In this document: in pieces, positions 1 to 11,154 of the stretch
Layout: every line of letters begins with the position of its first letter
How positions within the stretch are numbered: the stretch's first letter is position 1
Assembly (NCBI GenBank): GCA_023334545.1
Contig: JAADVB010000256.1
Location: forward strand, 1-24,977
Source: Salisapilia sapeloensis
Taxonomy: Eukaryota > Oomycota > Peronosporomycetes > Peronosporales > Salisapiliaceae
Reading direction: 5' to 3'
DNA: 24,977 nucleotides
Notes under the pieces: model-generated
What the model saw: only the letters and a program-made list of their open reading frames with translations
Database searches by the model: none
Told to the model about the DNA's origin: nothing
Translations under genes and position numbers: made by a program

Positions 1-258
1 GATGGTCAAGTCCAGGTGCTCATAGTTCGGAAGTGGAAGCGTGTGGAGCTCGAGTCCTTGTATCTGCTTCGCCAGCATCCGGAACTTGCCTCGAGCATCA
101 TAGTACGTGTCGGAGAAGAGTCCCTCAGCCGTGGCATTCGCCGTGGGCGAAGGTGGGAGGTGGACATCCAACGGCGCAAATCCGTGCTGCACACGCAGTA
201 CTAGTGAGAGTATACCGACCGCAAAGGCGAATATCCATGGCATTGATGAGACCGACAT
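1..258 (-). CDS. DUF2817 / M14-like protein, N-terminal part (3' end off window)
   Basis: An 86-codon frame opens at the ATG in 258-256 and runs off the left edge with no stop. Residues 7-22 are strongly hydrophobic (PWIFAFAVGILSLVLR) and look like a signal peptide or signal anchor. After a Pro/Ala/Thr spacer comes FSDTYYDARGKF followed by LPNYEHLDLTI. This resembles the start of DUF2817 proteins (M14 carboxypeptidase/succinylglutamate desuccinylase-like fold), where an F-x-x-x-Y-x-x-A-R-x-x-F motif precedes a P...DL-I-D segment. The zinc-binding residues would lie outside the window, so catalytic competence cannot be judged. The gene is head-to-head with the 401-919 gene, 142 bp apart. The family call is from motif memory and is moderate; the reading frame is more certain. 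Confidence 0.6.
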   Translation of the reverse strand, partial: MSVSSMPWIFAFAVGILSLVLRVQHGFAPLDVHLPPSPTANATAEGLFSDTYYDARGKFRMLAKQIQGLELHTLPLPNYEHLDLTI

Positions 259-400
259 GGCGCTTGGGGGGAAGTTCAAGTCTTGCTTCGTACTTCAATG
301 CCAAATAGAGTTACTTGTAGTTTTTACAAAACGGGTCCGTTTGGTGTGTATAAAACAATAAAATATTCGATCCAAAACAGTAAGAAAATCGAGTAAGAAC
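259..400. promoter_or_regulatory. Divergent intergenic region, likely bidirectional promoter
   Basis: These 142 bp separate the start codons of two head-to-head genes. A TATAAAA element at 349-355 lies 46 bp upstream of the plus-strand ATG at 401. Promoter function is inferred from position and this element only. Confidence 0.4.
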
Positions 401-919
401 ATGGCGGATGGATACGACCCACAGAAGTCCCGTGTTGCGGAAGACACGCTTGCTGACTTCCTCCGTGCCCCGATCAGTGGGGAGCTTGATGAAGTGCCTG
501 GCATTGGTCCGGCAGCGGTCGAAAAGCTGTCCAAGGGCGAAGAGAATGATCGTGTCATGAACACCTACCAACTCATTGGCAAGTTCCTTATGCTCAAGGT
601 ACGTTTGATGGTCCATGAATGTCCATACAAGCCCATGCAAGCCCATGCAATCATTCCAATACAGTAATCTAACTATTAGTATCCATAGGAATCGAGTGAG
701 GACAGTGATGATGGTGTGATCGACTGTGCCACCCACTGCGATCGCTTCTGGTATTGGCTCAAGGAGAAGGGAATCACGGCATACCGAAGGTATTTGATAT
801 ACATCTAGTACTAATAATTCACGTACTAAAATGGTATGTCTAGTGGTATCGTCATGGCGATTGCTGAGAAAGTGAACACGATGGTGCCAGGCATTTACGA
901 CTCGGCTGAATTCCAATAA
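401..919 (+). CDS. BAF-like helix-hairpin-helix protein
   Basis: Three exons, 401-598, 689-789 and 844-919, splice in frame (donors GTACGT and GTATTT, acceptors CATAG and TCTAG) to a 124-residue protein ending ...YDSAEFQ. Residues 32-43, VPGIGPAAVEKL, form a helix-hairpin-helix of the G-I-G type. They are followed by YQLIGKFLMLK (56-66), an acidic linker, and a helical C-terminus containing FWYWLKEKG. The order (HhH with G-I-G, then Y-x-L-G-x-F-L-x-L-K, then F-x-x-W-L-K) parallels metazoan barrier-to-autointegration factor, a roughly 89-residue dimeric DNA/LEM-domain binder at chromatin and the nuclear envelope. That suggests a BAF-related fold. Overall identity looks low and the function is inference. 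Another SAM/HhH-type DNA-binding protein is the main alternative. Intron 1 contains a short CCCATGCAAG direct repeat. Confidence 0.75.
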
Positions 920-1084
920 ACCCACCTTTTTACTATGATGCTTCTATCCAGGACGAGAGCAATGCCTACCACGTTGATGTTCGTCTAGGCAAACCGAAAG
1001 AAAATCATTTCGCACTTCTCTTTCTTTTGTTCAGATACTTTTCTTTTCTTAGTTTCAAGACCCAAGTAGCTACACATACGCGAG

Positions 1085-2102
1085 ATGACGAGGAGAGCGA
1101 AGGAAAGGAGGGCGCTGCGGATACAGGATAAGCAACGGTTGGAACAGCTTGAAGCAAAGCTCGGGGAACGGTCGGACTGGAAACGGCTTCTAGATGTTAT
1201 CGATAATCCACCACGAACAGCTACACGAGCGCTCGGAGGCGACGAAGAGTTTATCGATGATGAGCTCAAATGGCAGAGCACGCAGACACCGATTGCAGCT
1301 GCTGCTAGCTTCCAGCTTCCGATCAAGCTAGATGCAAGGAGGGGCACACTCCACTATGACTTTCAAGTGGAGGAATATGACATTGATTTTAGCAGTAAGA
1401 GCTTGTAGATACTCAGGTCGATCATGCTTACTCATATCTCATGTAGTTCAGATGGTGAATGGAGACGGAGAGTTGAGAGAGATGCTGCCCTCACAAAGGT
1501 ATGAACGTCATAATGGACGCATGAGTCTACAAGGTCCAGGACTTGTGCTCATCCTCTTTGACAATTCGTTTTCGTGGGTGAATGCCAAGCAGCTTGCATA
1601 CGCTTTTAAATTACGGCAAGAGATGGCATTAGATACACCTGACAAGCGTATTCAGTTTGCTCAGAAAGCTCGTCGTGAGCGTACGGATGCGCTGGATGTG
1701 CAGAAGAAGGAAATGGATAGGATTAAGTATCGGCAGGCACGAAATGAAGGAGAAGTAGTGGATATTGAGAACGAAATGAAGAAATTGCAAGAGAGACTGG
1801 ACAACCTTCAGAGCGAGAATGAGAACCTAAAGAAACAAAAGGAAGAGACGGAGATGGGAGTGGTAACGTTGCAATGGGAAGTCCATGCATTGAATTGGAG
1901 AGCTCTGGAGACAGGGCTGAAGAGTCTAGTGCTGAGTTACTTGGACAAGAAGAGTCTGGCAATGTGGTGCGTTCTTATACAGTATTAACTTGGATGTACA
2001 TACAATTAACAATAGTGAAATGATAGCTCCATGGTCAGCCGAAGGTGGAAACAAGACGTAGAGGAAATGCAAAGCCATGAGACGCAAGCCGCAAATGAGT
2101 AG
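1085..2102 (+). CDS. GOLD-domain coiled-coil protein
   Basis: Exons 1085-1394, 1447-1966 and 2027-2102 give 301 residues. The N-terminus is basic and helical. Residues about 88-165 read as a GOLD (Golgi dynamics) beta-sandwich: a W/Y-x-F-x-V-x-x-x-D-I-x-F strand, then an E-x-L-x-x-x-x-R-x-x-x-x-G turn, a PGLVLILFDNSFSW strand, and a final strand ending YAFKL. A Lys/Glu-rich coiled coil follows at about 180-255. GOLD domains occur in p24 cargo receptors and in Sec14-like or adaptor proteins. Here there is no signal peptide or membrane segment, so a soluble adaptor is more likely than a p24 protein. The last intron is least sure: GTGCGT at 1967 was chosen over an overlapping GTGGTG donor. The reading frame at about 1860-1960 could also be interpreted with an extra small intron. 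Confidence 0.7.
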
Positions 2103-2203
2103 ATCGTGACGCAGACATGTTGAATGAAATGGAATTTTGAAATGCTGTTAAAGAGTGCCACTTTCGTAACTGCAGTTAGCTACTAGTCCTTAAAGCTGTC
2201 ACG

Positions 2204-3429
2204 TCATTCAGGTTGTGTGAGGGCGAGGATCTTATCCAAGTACTTGAGAGCTCTAGCTGTAGAATTATCTTCTCCGTCTTCTTCTGTGCAGTTTGTGTCT
2301 GACTCCAACGCCTATCATGCAAGCTACATGAGTGTTCACTTTAAATTACTGTGTACAATAATTGCTTGCTTACCGGGTTTCTAGAAGCCTTTTTAATTAA
2401 ACTGGAGTGCATGAACTCTCGATACTTGTCCGGCGAGTTGTCATTTTCACCATCTCTTACGTTACCCTCGATTAAGGACTGCTCTGCATCTTTTCCGTAG
2501 TACTCGCGGTAAATGCGAATATACCTCTTTAGCGATCGATCTGTCTTGGATGCTTTGGGTGGACTGCCCATGACATCGACAGTAGGATCTATACACTGGT
2601 CTTGACTAGTCTCTGTTGGTCTTTGGTCAGCGCTTGAGGTTTCGACTTCCATTGGACGGATGGAAGGCTGAGCTTTGTTGTGCAAATTAAACTGACCGGA
2701 CAGCAGATTGTCTGGACAGCTATGTGAACACGATGTCGTATCTACACGCTCCATCACTGAGAGTATGTTCTCGGAAGCACTCCGCGCAGCTATAGTCATG
2801 CCATTTGCTTTTAGCTGAAAGCCGCTTAATGGCGTATCATGATCGTCTGTATGAAGATCCTTGGGAGTAACTTGCGTCTCTGCGTGCAAATGGTCACCCG
2901 GTTGTGCTGCTTTGATTTCATCTCCTGTCGTCTGACTGGACTTGTCCAATTCTTTCTTTTCCATTATAGCAAGTGGTGCCTCTACTAAATTTTGAGTATT
3001 TTCATGTACTACCGTGGCCTGTACTACTTCTTGACATTCTTCTTTTGAAAACACTGCTTTGCTCTGATCTGCGTTTGGTGTCTTCCTACGTTCCACCGGA
3101 GGCATCAACTCAAACCGCTTCGTCCGTAACAAAACGCTCTTTTTATAACATCCAGTTTTCGAGCTCCTGAGCAGCTTCATCTTGTCTGCTTTTGCATTAG
3201 GCACATGATGAAGCGGTATCGGAATGTCCTTTGCTTTGCGTCTACGTTGTTTGGTCTCTTGGCTGGACACTTCCACCTTTGGTTGGGTACGATGACTATG
3301 TCCTACTTCAGAATTGTCATTTCCAGACACAGACAGCCATTCTTTCCTGTCTTCTCTACAAAAGCTTGGTATCGGAATGCACGGAGCCTTTGGTAATTGC
3401 AGGAGGTACAGGACGCGCTCTTGGGGCAT
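2204..3429 (-). CDS. Hypothetical two-exon protein
   Basis: Exon 1 (3429-2374) and exon 2 (2311-2204) join in phase 0 (donor CCG|GTAAGC, acceptor GATAG) to give 387 residues. The ATG at 3429 is the first in frame and lies 90 bp from the divergent CstF-77 start. The protein is hydrophilic, with a basic segment near residues 60-70 (QRRRKAKD), a low-complexity Thr/Gln/Asp-rich middle, and a more ordered C-terminal part. That C-terminal part contains SLKRYIRIYREYYG, and the second exon ends ARALKYLDKILALTQPE. No membrane segment and no family that I recognise. The conserved-looking part is the C-terminal 100 residues, so any domain is likely there. Nuclear localisation is possible from the basic run but unproven. 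Confidence 0.7.
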
Positions 3430-3519
3430 ACCTGCGTCTTTTCAAGATGACATGGCTACCTTTTATGGCATTTTGTGTGTTTGTATATACACGAGCAGAA
3501 ATAAGAGCAGAGGGACAGG
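3430..3519. promoter_or_regulatory. Short divergent promoter region
   Basis: Only 90 bp separate the start codons of the minus-strand hypothetical gene and the plus-strand CstF-77 gene, so their core promoters must overlap. I see no convincing TATA box beyond a weak GTATATAC stretch at 3483-3490. Confidence 0.35.
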
Positions 3520-6235
3520 ATGGCCGGCGAGAAGCGATTGAACGGGGATGACAGCTCCGAAGAAGACGAGCCGATCGGTCCACGACCTTCCATACCTTCC
3601 AACGCATCCGTACGTTTCGTACATCCCATTTCTCTTTCTGTTGGTCACACAGGTGCCAGGAGAGGCGTCGATATCCACATCTGACGCTGACATTGTATTC
3701 ATTGGCATAGCGTCAAAATGGGGAAGGGAAGAAAAGCTCAAGTCAAATCTCAGCTCCAGTGAAGGAAACACCTAAGAGTGAAAAGTTCCAGCGAAATTGG
3801 GAAGCTGTCGAGGCGGATCAATGGAATACTGATGCGTGGGTGGCACTCATGACCGAAGTACAGGAGCTGCCGATTGAAGAAGCTCGCTTTTACTATGACA
3901 AATTCTTTGAGCTCTATCCTACTTCGGTACGTAGCTAGTAGAGCCTGTGATTGTATATGTGTGTATGACGATGGACGTGACATGGGGTGAAAATGATGAA
4001 TACAATCGCAAAAAGAAATATTTTTGCCATTTGGAAACACTCTCTTCCCAGTACGTTCAGTCCATCTGACCTGTCGATTTCATCCCATTCACACGATCAC
4101 ATCGTCTACTATCGATCGACCCTAGCACCATATTAACCTTCAAATGCACTAGGGTCGATGGTGGAAAGCATACGCCGAGCATGAGCTCCAAAACCAGAAC
4201 TTTGACCAAGTCCAGACGATCCTCCAAAAGTCTCTCAACGAACTACGTTGTCCTCATATCGATCTCTGGCGCTTCTACCTTTCGTTCACGCGAGTCGTCA
4301 CGGTGGATGTCGCGGCGCAGAACCAACAGTCGAGCACAACGCCGTCTCAACCTGCCCCAACGTCATTACCGGAAGCCCATCACCTCATGTGCGAGGCTTT
4401 TGAACGAGCGATCGACCGCATCGGTTTATCCATTCACGCTGCCCCGATCTGGCAAGACTACGTCACGTTCCTCATGGAAGATACGACCGGTCAGTACCTG
4501 CCTGCGACCCGCAAGGTCTTCCATCGAGCTCTCAGTCTGCCCATGCACAACATGGACCAGCTCTGGCGTGACTATGAAAAGTTCGAACGGTCGATTCCTA
4601 ACAACGAAGTCTTGGCGCAAAACTCTTTCAAAGCGTTACGTCCAAAGTTCGATGCTGCACGAGCTGTCTTTAAAGATCGGAAGAAACTGATGGAAGGCAT
4701 TAACTTATCTGCCCTTCCGGTTCCATTCTCTGCTCTAGATATCGAGAAAGAGACACTCGTGGCTCGTAATGAAGACTTGCCTCAATGGCAGAAACTGTGG
4801 AAGTTTGAACTGACGAACCCCGAGCGATTGGATGCTCCTGGCTTGCAGAAGCGATTGAGATTTACGATGGAACTCATGGTTAGTTGTAAACGACAGTACC
4901 CAGAGATCTGGTACCAATTCGCTCGATTTGAAATGGACAGTGAAGACTTGGAAGCTGCGAATGAGGTCTTTGAACGCAGTCGAGTTGCTGTACCAAACTC
5001 GAGTCTCCTATCGTTTGCCTGGGCAGACTTTCTTGAGCAACATCAACAGGATAAGGACGCTGCTAAGCAAGTGTATGAGCGTCTGCTTGAAGAGAATCCG
5101 TCTGCTTTGGCGTATATCGCGTACCAGCGGTTCGCTCGACGTGCTTATGGTATCAAAGCTAGTCGAGACGTGTTCAAGCGTGCGAGGAAGGATGAACGAG
5201 ATGGTGTCGCCACGTACCACGTCTACGTCGCTGCAGGTATGTGCTTAAACTTATTCAAATCCTATTGTACATGTAGATGCTAACTTTGTGATACATCTAG
5301 CGCTGCTGGAGTACTTTAGTGACAGGTCGGACGCAGGAAAGGTGGTCGCGTTGAAAATCTTTGAGCTAGCCTTGTCCAAGTTTATCGAAAATGCTGACTT
5401 TGCCGTCTGCTATCTCGACTTTCTCAGTCATACACATGACGAAACGAATCTACGTGCGTCGTTCGAAAAGGTACTTGCGGTCATGCCGACCGACAAGTCT
5501 CGACCGATTTGGGATCGTTACGTTGACTTTGAACACAAGTTAGCGCTTAATGGTGGTGACTTGGCTGCCGTGTCCAAGGTCGAGAAACGACGAGCGGAAG
5601 CATTCCCGGACTCGCCGTATGTGGAGACACAAGGACTCTTGAGTGTTGCGCATCGGTACTCGTTCTTGGACCTGACATCGCCAGATACGGAGGACCAGAG
5701 CTTCTTTTCCATGTACCGTCGGAGTGTTGAGGCTCCGTCCGCTGCATCGATCAGCACGACAGGTGCAGCAAGCTCTGTCCTCTTTGCATCTGGAGCTACA
5801 GCTAAGCAAGGATCTGGTCCACTTGCAGATGCAGATGACGCACAGGCGAGTGGTCTCAATAGCACTGCGGACGGTGGTTTCCAGATTTCCGAGAAACAGA
5901 TCCCAGGTCCACCGTTGCCAGACTTTTTGAAAGAGTTCGCTACGATGCTGCCGCTCAACTTGCCTTGGAACGGCCCGATTGCAGATGTCGAGCATATCTA
6001 TCGCACCATGCTCCTGGTCGACTTCCCGCCTCGGTCTCAGATCGAACGTCTCGCGGAGCAACAGGAGCAACAACAGCAACAACAACAACTCGCTCAGCAA
6101 CACATTCAGCAGTTGCAAAAGCAGGACGGCACCGGTATGAACGATGGCGATGATGTGGAAGGTGTCGTGAGCAAGCGACCGGCACATGATGTTTTCCGCT
6201 CTCGTCAAAAACAAAAATTGGCCAAGCTAGGATAG
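3520..6235 (+). CDS. CSTF3: Cleavage stimulation factor subunit 3 (CstF-77 / Rna14)
   Basis: Exons 3520-3609, 3711-3926, 4153-5236 and 5301-6235 give 774 residues, near the usual 700-plus of the family. The protein is a scaffold of pre-mRNA 3'-end cleavage and polyadenylation in the nucleus, bridging CstF-64 and CstF-50 or their equivalents. Diagnostic stretches are AWVALMTEVQ and ARFYYDKFFELYPTS (first HAT repeats), GRWWKAYAEHEL, IDLWRFYLSF, then further HAT repeats of W-x-x-Y-x-x-F-E type. ALLEYFSDRSDAGKVVALKIFEL and the following part form the HAT-C/Suf region. Near the C-terminus LPWNGPIADVEHIYRTML is the conserved G-P-x-x-D/E-V motif. A poly-Gln tract and a basic end (SRQKQKLAKLG) follow. 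Intron 1 (3610-3710) contains a second good acceptor at 3652 that would lead to an early stop at 3773-3775. Intron 2 is 226 nt, unusually long here. Confidence 0.92.
6049..6120 (+). repeat. Poly-Gln coding tract in CstF-77
   Basis: A CAA/CAG-rich stretch encodes a Gln-dominated segment interrupted by Glu, Leu, Ala, His and Ile, between the conserved GP-motif region and the basic C-terminus of the CstF-77 homologue. Codons are mixed CAA and CAG, so it is not a pure microsatellite. Confidence 0.8.
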
Positions 6236-6327
6236 TTTGCTGTCGTTTACGTCGATACAGGGCGGTAGTTCACAAGAGCATTCATGCAACATGCACAGAT
6301 AAAAAAGACGAATGGAGACATTTTCGA

Positions 6328-9300
6328 CTACTTGTTTGTTTTCTTTTGCTGATGCTTTTTGAAGTTGATCACGACGGATGAAAAGCCGAGCTCTTCATTC
6401 CGTTGTAAATCCGATGCAGATGATTGCGCATGACCTTGGACGTCAGTAGAGCGTGAGACGCCAAAGCCATCGATCTGATCTAGATGGCTCAGGTCGTCAT
6501 CTGAATCCGAACCGAGGATTTCCACGTCGTCTTCGTCATTCCCTCTGTCGTTTCCAATAGCGTCTTGGTCGTTCTCATCTTCATAGGCAGAAACAAGATC
6601 GAGTGGAGCCCACTCCTGAAGTGCTTCGGATTCATTCTCCATCGATCTGCTGTAGTGATGGCTTTCAGGGTACAGAGAAGATAGGAGAGTGCCTGGTTGG
6701 GTGCTCGTGTCCTTGACACCTAAACTATAGATTTCATCATTCGAGTGGATAAAGTCTTGTAAGACTTCAATCGCGTGACTCAAACGTGGTATGAGCTTTG
6801 CTTCCGTCGCAGACACAGCACGACGCTTGTGGTGTGTCTTCCCATATACTTTTGCCATGAGCTCATTGTTCCATCGACCTCTAGCCGGTCGTTTTCCGTC
6901 AGGTGTTGAAGGATCCGCAGACGTAGACTTGGTGAAACTATGCTGCATACGGAGTGTTGCTCGCTCTTGATATGTCTGTGAAAGGTGCTCGAACGTGTTC
7001 ACGAGAGACTGTCCGATACTGAAGAGCGTACTCAAGTGGGTAATCTCTGTAGCTTGGCTATCCTGTTCCTTGGTCGAACTTCTCCAATTCACACACTTCT
7101 TAAGCATCGGCTTCAACGCCTGAACGATCAATATCCCACCACGTAGTACGAGCATATTCGTCTTGTTCGGAAGATCAAATCCAGACTCTTCTGCTTCCAC
7201 GTAGACGCTCAAACAATTCCGAATGACAAGGATTGCCGCTTCCCACGTAGCAAACGGACTTGTTCTGCTACTCTTCTTCTTATCATCTTGCTTTGGCCGA
7301 TGGATGGCAGCTCGATGGAGAGAAGCAACGGCACAGACAAAGATAGTTTCGAGGAAGATTGGTAGCGTTTCATTCGTCAATGTCTTGAGTATAGTGTGCT
7401 CGCCTTCTCTCACCACACTACCTCCTTGTTCATCCGGTAAAGCATTCGTACTTCCATCACTTGCCACAATCTTTCTCCGTTTCTGTTCTACAGACGCTCC
7501 AGTCTTTGACTCTGTTTCAGATGCTGCAGCCTGGACAAGTGATTGCATTGCCTGCGTGTACTCGTCTAGAATGAACAGTCCATCTAAGGTGGAGGTAGGT
7601 AGCACGTAGGAGCTGATAATAAGGAAGGAGATGTACGACATGTCTGCTGACTGGCATCGAAAGTAGGACAAGGAGCATGATGTGCCTCGTTCGAGACTAG
7701 TGATCGAATCTGGAAGCAAACGCACTGCAATAGAAGACACGCCAGAGGATGACATGTCACCTGCATCGTACATATCCGGTTCGAAGGACTCTGTCGCTGG
7801 AAATGGTTGACGAAGAAGAGCGATACATAACTGACCCACCGCTCGCTGGCGTCTCGTGTACAAACACAGGACAGCGAGGACTTCCGTGATACCGCACGCT
7901 AGTCGTGGATCCCACGTCATTAAGCTTTGGTGTTCTAGGAATCGATACAGGACCTCTCGACACTCACGTGAAGATTGTTCCTTGCCTTTTAAGGCTGACC
8001 TAGTCCCTCTAGCGAGTAGCTTTACAATATCATCTTCCACCGGACCAACACGATCAGCATTAGCAGAAGACATGGGCGACTTCCCTTCCCTACTCTTGTC
8101 TAAAAGGACAATGATGAGCTGGTAGATGCAGTTTAGCGTTCGTGTCGCCATCTCCTGGTTCATGCTTTGTAAGGTCTTGTCGTCTGCTTCCTCTTCGGGG
8201 TCCATGTCACCATCTTGCGTTTCCTGTCGCTCCCGCACGTACGCACTGAGTTCATTCGCTCGGAATGTAAGGTACTTGAGCATCCGTCTTCCAGACTTTC
8301 GAGCAAGAATACCATACAAAGCGCCATTGGACTGTAGCTGATCTGATGCGACGGACATGTACGTCGCTTCCACTGTTAATCCAGCCTTCACATACTTTCT
8401 CAAGACTTGTAGCAAAGCAAGTTCCTGCGAAAATGTTAGCTCTACATCACCTGTGCCTTCCCACATACTTTCTAGCACCAGACAAACGACAAACAAGTCG
8501 ATACTAAAGAGAGAGCCATGGATGACAGCAGTCTCTGCCGAGTAAAGTTCTCCACGCAACAGTTTCTCCGCCGTCTGGAGGTGGGAAGACAACCAAGTCT
8601 CTTCATCTTGACTCATACTCGTGCTGGTGTTTCTAGATGACTTACTAAGCTGACCACGATGAACGATCAAGGCTGTCACAAGTTGTTCGTGAAGAGCCAA
8701 GCACGTTCGAAGTCGTTTCCAAAGACGTTCACGCGCTACTTTCTGCTCCGGCTCGTTTTGTGTAGAAGTGCGGAGGACAGTTCGTCCAAGGCTGTTAACT
8801 GTTGCGACCGCAACGTCCAGTGCACAGATCAAACTCCATATCAGTCGATTTAAATCTGCTGGCGCGACGGCAGCACACCCATCGCTTGTGTCTAGTGACT
8901 TGTACTCTTTTGGAAGCACAAAACCAGAGTCCAACATCGCGTCTTGTTGCTGTAAAGAAGAGAAAGCTAAGGAGCTTTTATACAGTTCACGGAACAATGC
9001 AAGCTTATGCAATACTGTGCGTTCGATACTACGCTGCAATGTACTTAAGTCCGATCGACTGCCTTCGAATGAGTCATTGCTCAAGTGCGAAGACGCCCCT
9101 CCGAGCTGCATCTTTAGTGTAAAGGCAGCTACGTCCGCAACGAGACGCTCACCATTCGAGCTGTCACCATCACTAGCATCAAAAGCAGTGACTACATCTT
9201 GACTAGAGCGATCTACATCTTGTACGGACTGCTGGGACTTAGGGCCCCGGTGAGAAGTCTCTTGATACAAGTCTCTAGGTTTCCACACGAGACCTTTTGC

Positions 9301-11154
9301 TCTAAACACATCTGCCACAAGAGACGTGCACTGCGAACGTTGCTCACTTGTCGTGACATTCCGTAAGAACCCTGGCGTATCTACATAGGCAGAGGTAGGA
9401 GCTAGGCCTCGCCGTACAAGTCGCAAGACATGCAACAACGTATCTTCCGCACTTGCAGCCGTCAGTAGTCGAAGTAACCAACTCACGAGCATATGTCGGT
9501 CTCGTTCTTCACCTAGTGCTGTGTGCTGCAGCACGTGCCCAGCGAGGAAGACTGCCATGAGCTGTTTGACACTCGATTGTCGTTGCCCAGACGTCATGCG
9601 AGCACTTGGCTTTGGCAAGAGCGACTGCTTTTGAATCGTAATCATAAGAAGCGAATAGACACCTCGTTCATGAGCTGTGAGCGCAACCATCGTCTGGCAC
9701 AAGAGGTCGAGGATGATCGGAGGGTAGCCGCCTTCACTCGAACCTGTCGAGTTATGAACACCAGAGGCAATTGTGTGTAAATGATCTAGAAAGAGATGTG
9801 CGTAAGGAGCTAGTGTCTTTGGGTTCGTCTCGGATAACGCTGCGAGGCGTTTAACAACGATCTGAGCGACATGCCACGACAGAGAGAAGGCAGAAGACTT
9901 GGACGTTGTGTTCGATAGAAGAACAAGCTTCTGTGGCTGGCTACTGAGGCTGAGAAGCAATGTCAATGCCTACGAAATACATCATTTAGTAGTGAACTAT
10001 TTACACTAGCGTAAGAAGAGTTACATCATCATGTGCAGTGCTTCGACAGTCGATCAGCTTGATGAGAGCATCCGTCGCCATCGAGATAAGACCTGTAGCC
10101 AAAGCCTGTTTAATATTCGCTTCAAAGCTGACACCGATGAGGAAGCTGCAGAAGCGGACAAAAGAAGGCAGCAAGCTGGACCACTCTGGCTGGATAAGTA
10201 TGTTCGCTGTATCGATGACAACTTGCTGCTGGAACCTGCCTTGCTGAGCTATGAACGTTGCAACACGAATCGCTCGTTCGTTTTCAATGCTTTTACCCAT
10301 GAGCATCGTCAAGAACAAAATATCAAAGGTTGTCAAGGGATCTGCGTGGCGTATAGTGCGTAGGAATGCATTCAAAGGCACTGATCCTTTGATTGCAAAT
10401 CGAGCTATCACCTAGAAAAACAGCATTAACCCATACTCCTACTGGTGCACCTAATCAAATGGCAAATGGACGTACCTCAAATGCAAGACTGAGTGTCCCC
10501 GAGTTAATGCGATTGCATTCATCTCGAAGCTTGGAAACAATAGATGATGCAGAGGCCGAGGTTGCCATTGATAGCAGACTTTGCACCACTGTGGGCATGT
10601 CCTCCTCTGCTGCTGCTGTCAGTCGATCCTACTAGTCCATCCATCTCGTTAGAAATACAGAATAGAGAAATTTCAAATGAGAAAGCTACTTGTGTCGCAT
10701 CCATGACAGCCTTCTTATCAGGTGTATCTAGTGGTAGATCTGCTAATGAGCCTAGAATCGGCACTAGCAAAGCACGGTCACTAGCTAGAAGCTCCAAATA
10801 CGCTTCTACGACTAATTTGACACACGTCGGAGAGAGGTAGGTCATTCTGGACAAGTGATGGATGACAACTTCGCGGTGTTCACTGATGAAAAGGAGCGAC
10901 AATGCATCCGAAGTGAGCTCAGGCGTCGGTGGTACAGCGTTTGCAAGTAATCTTAGCAACGTATTAACATCATCCGGACGATCGTCCTCTTTCGTCTTAA
11001 GTCGCTCTAGTATTAAATGTGCCGTATCCAATTTCTTGGACGAATCGGATGACTTAAATAAAGTCCGACAAGTAGATAAAGCAACCTCGATCGGTCCATC
11101 CGTGATCGCATCATCAAATGCATCCACAGACGTGTTCCTACTGCCAATGTCCAT
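6328..11154 (-). CDS. FANCD2: Fanconi anaemia group D2 protein homologue
   Basis: Four exons on the minus strand (11154-10690, 10628-10476, 10411-10025, 9969-6328) splice in phase 0 to 1548 residues; human FANCD2 is about 1450. The helical-solenoid pattern matches FANCD2. DMPTVVQSLL comes early, then FDILFLTMLMGKS. SSVKQLMAVFLAG, in the region of the human Lys561 ubiquitination site, puts a lysine at about residue 470. LNRLIWSLICALDVAVATVN and RLWKRLRTCLALHEQLVTALI follow. Near the end come RGGILIVQALKPMLKKC and EIYSLGVKD, aligning with the family's LF-V-AFLKQCMPLL and AF-LG-LK-R segments. The product would be the nuclear clamp that pairs with FANCI in interstrand-crosslink repair. The tail is acidic with VEIL followed by SDSDDD, a SUMO-interacting-motif candidate near 1484, and a basic end. 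An ATG 25 nt upstream opens only a six-codon uORF. Confidence 0.85.

Noticed and set aside
3548-3775. 75-codon plus-strand ORF across CstF-77 exon 1 and intron
   Set aside because: It reads through a good GT-AG intron in the wrong frame for the conserved protein; relevant only as the readout of the alternative acceptor at 3652.
5540-6214. 224-codon minus-strand ORF with Leu run
   Set aside because: It is antisense to the Gln tract and the C-terminal half of CstF-77, whose plus-strand frame has strong family motifs. The Leu run is the complement of the CAA/CAG tract.
6328-11154. FANCI as identity of the long minus-strand solenoid protein
   Set aside because: FANCI and FANCD2 are paralogues and I first matched the C-terminal helices to FANCI. 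The segments FDILFLTMLMGKS, LNRLIWSLICALDVAVATVN, LWKRLRTCLALHEQL and EIYSLGVKD fit FANCD2 clearly better.
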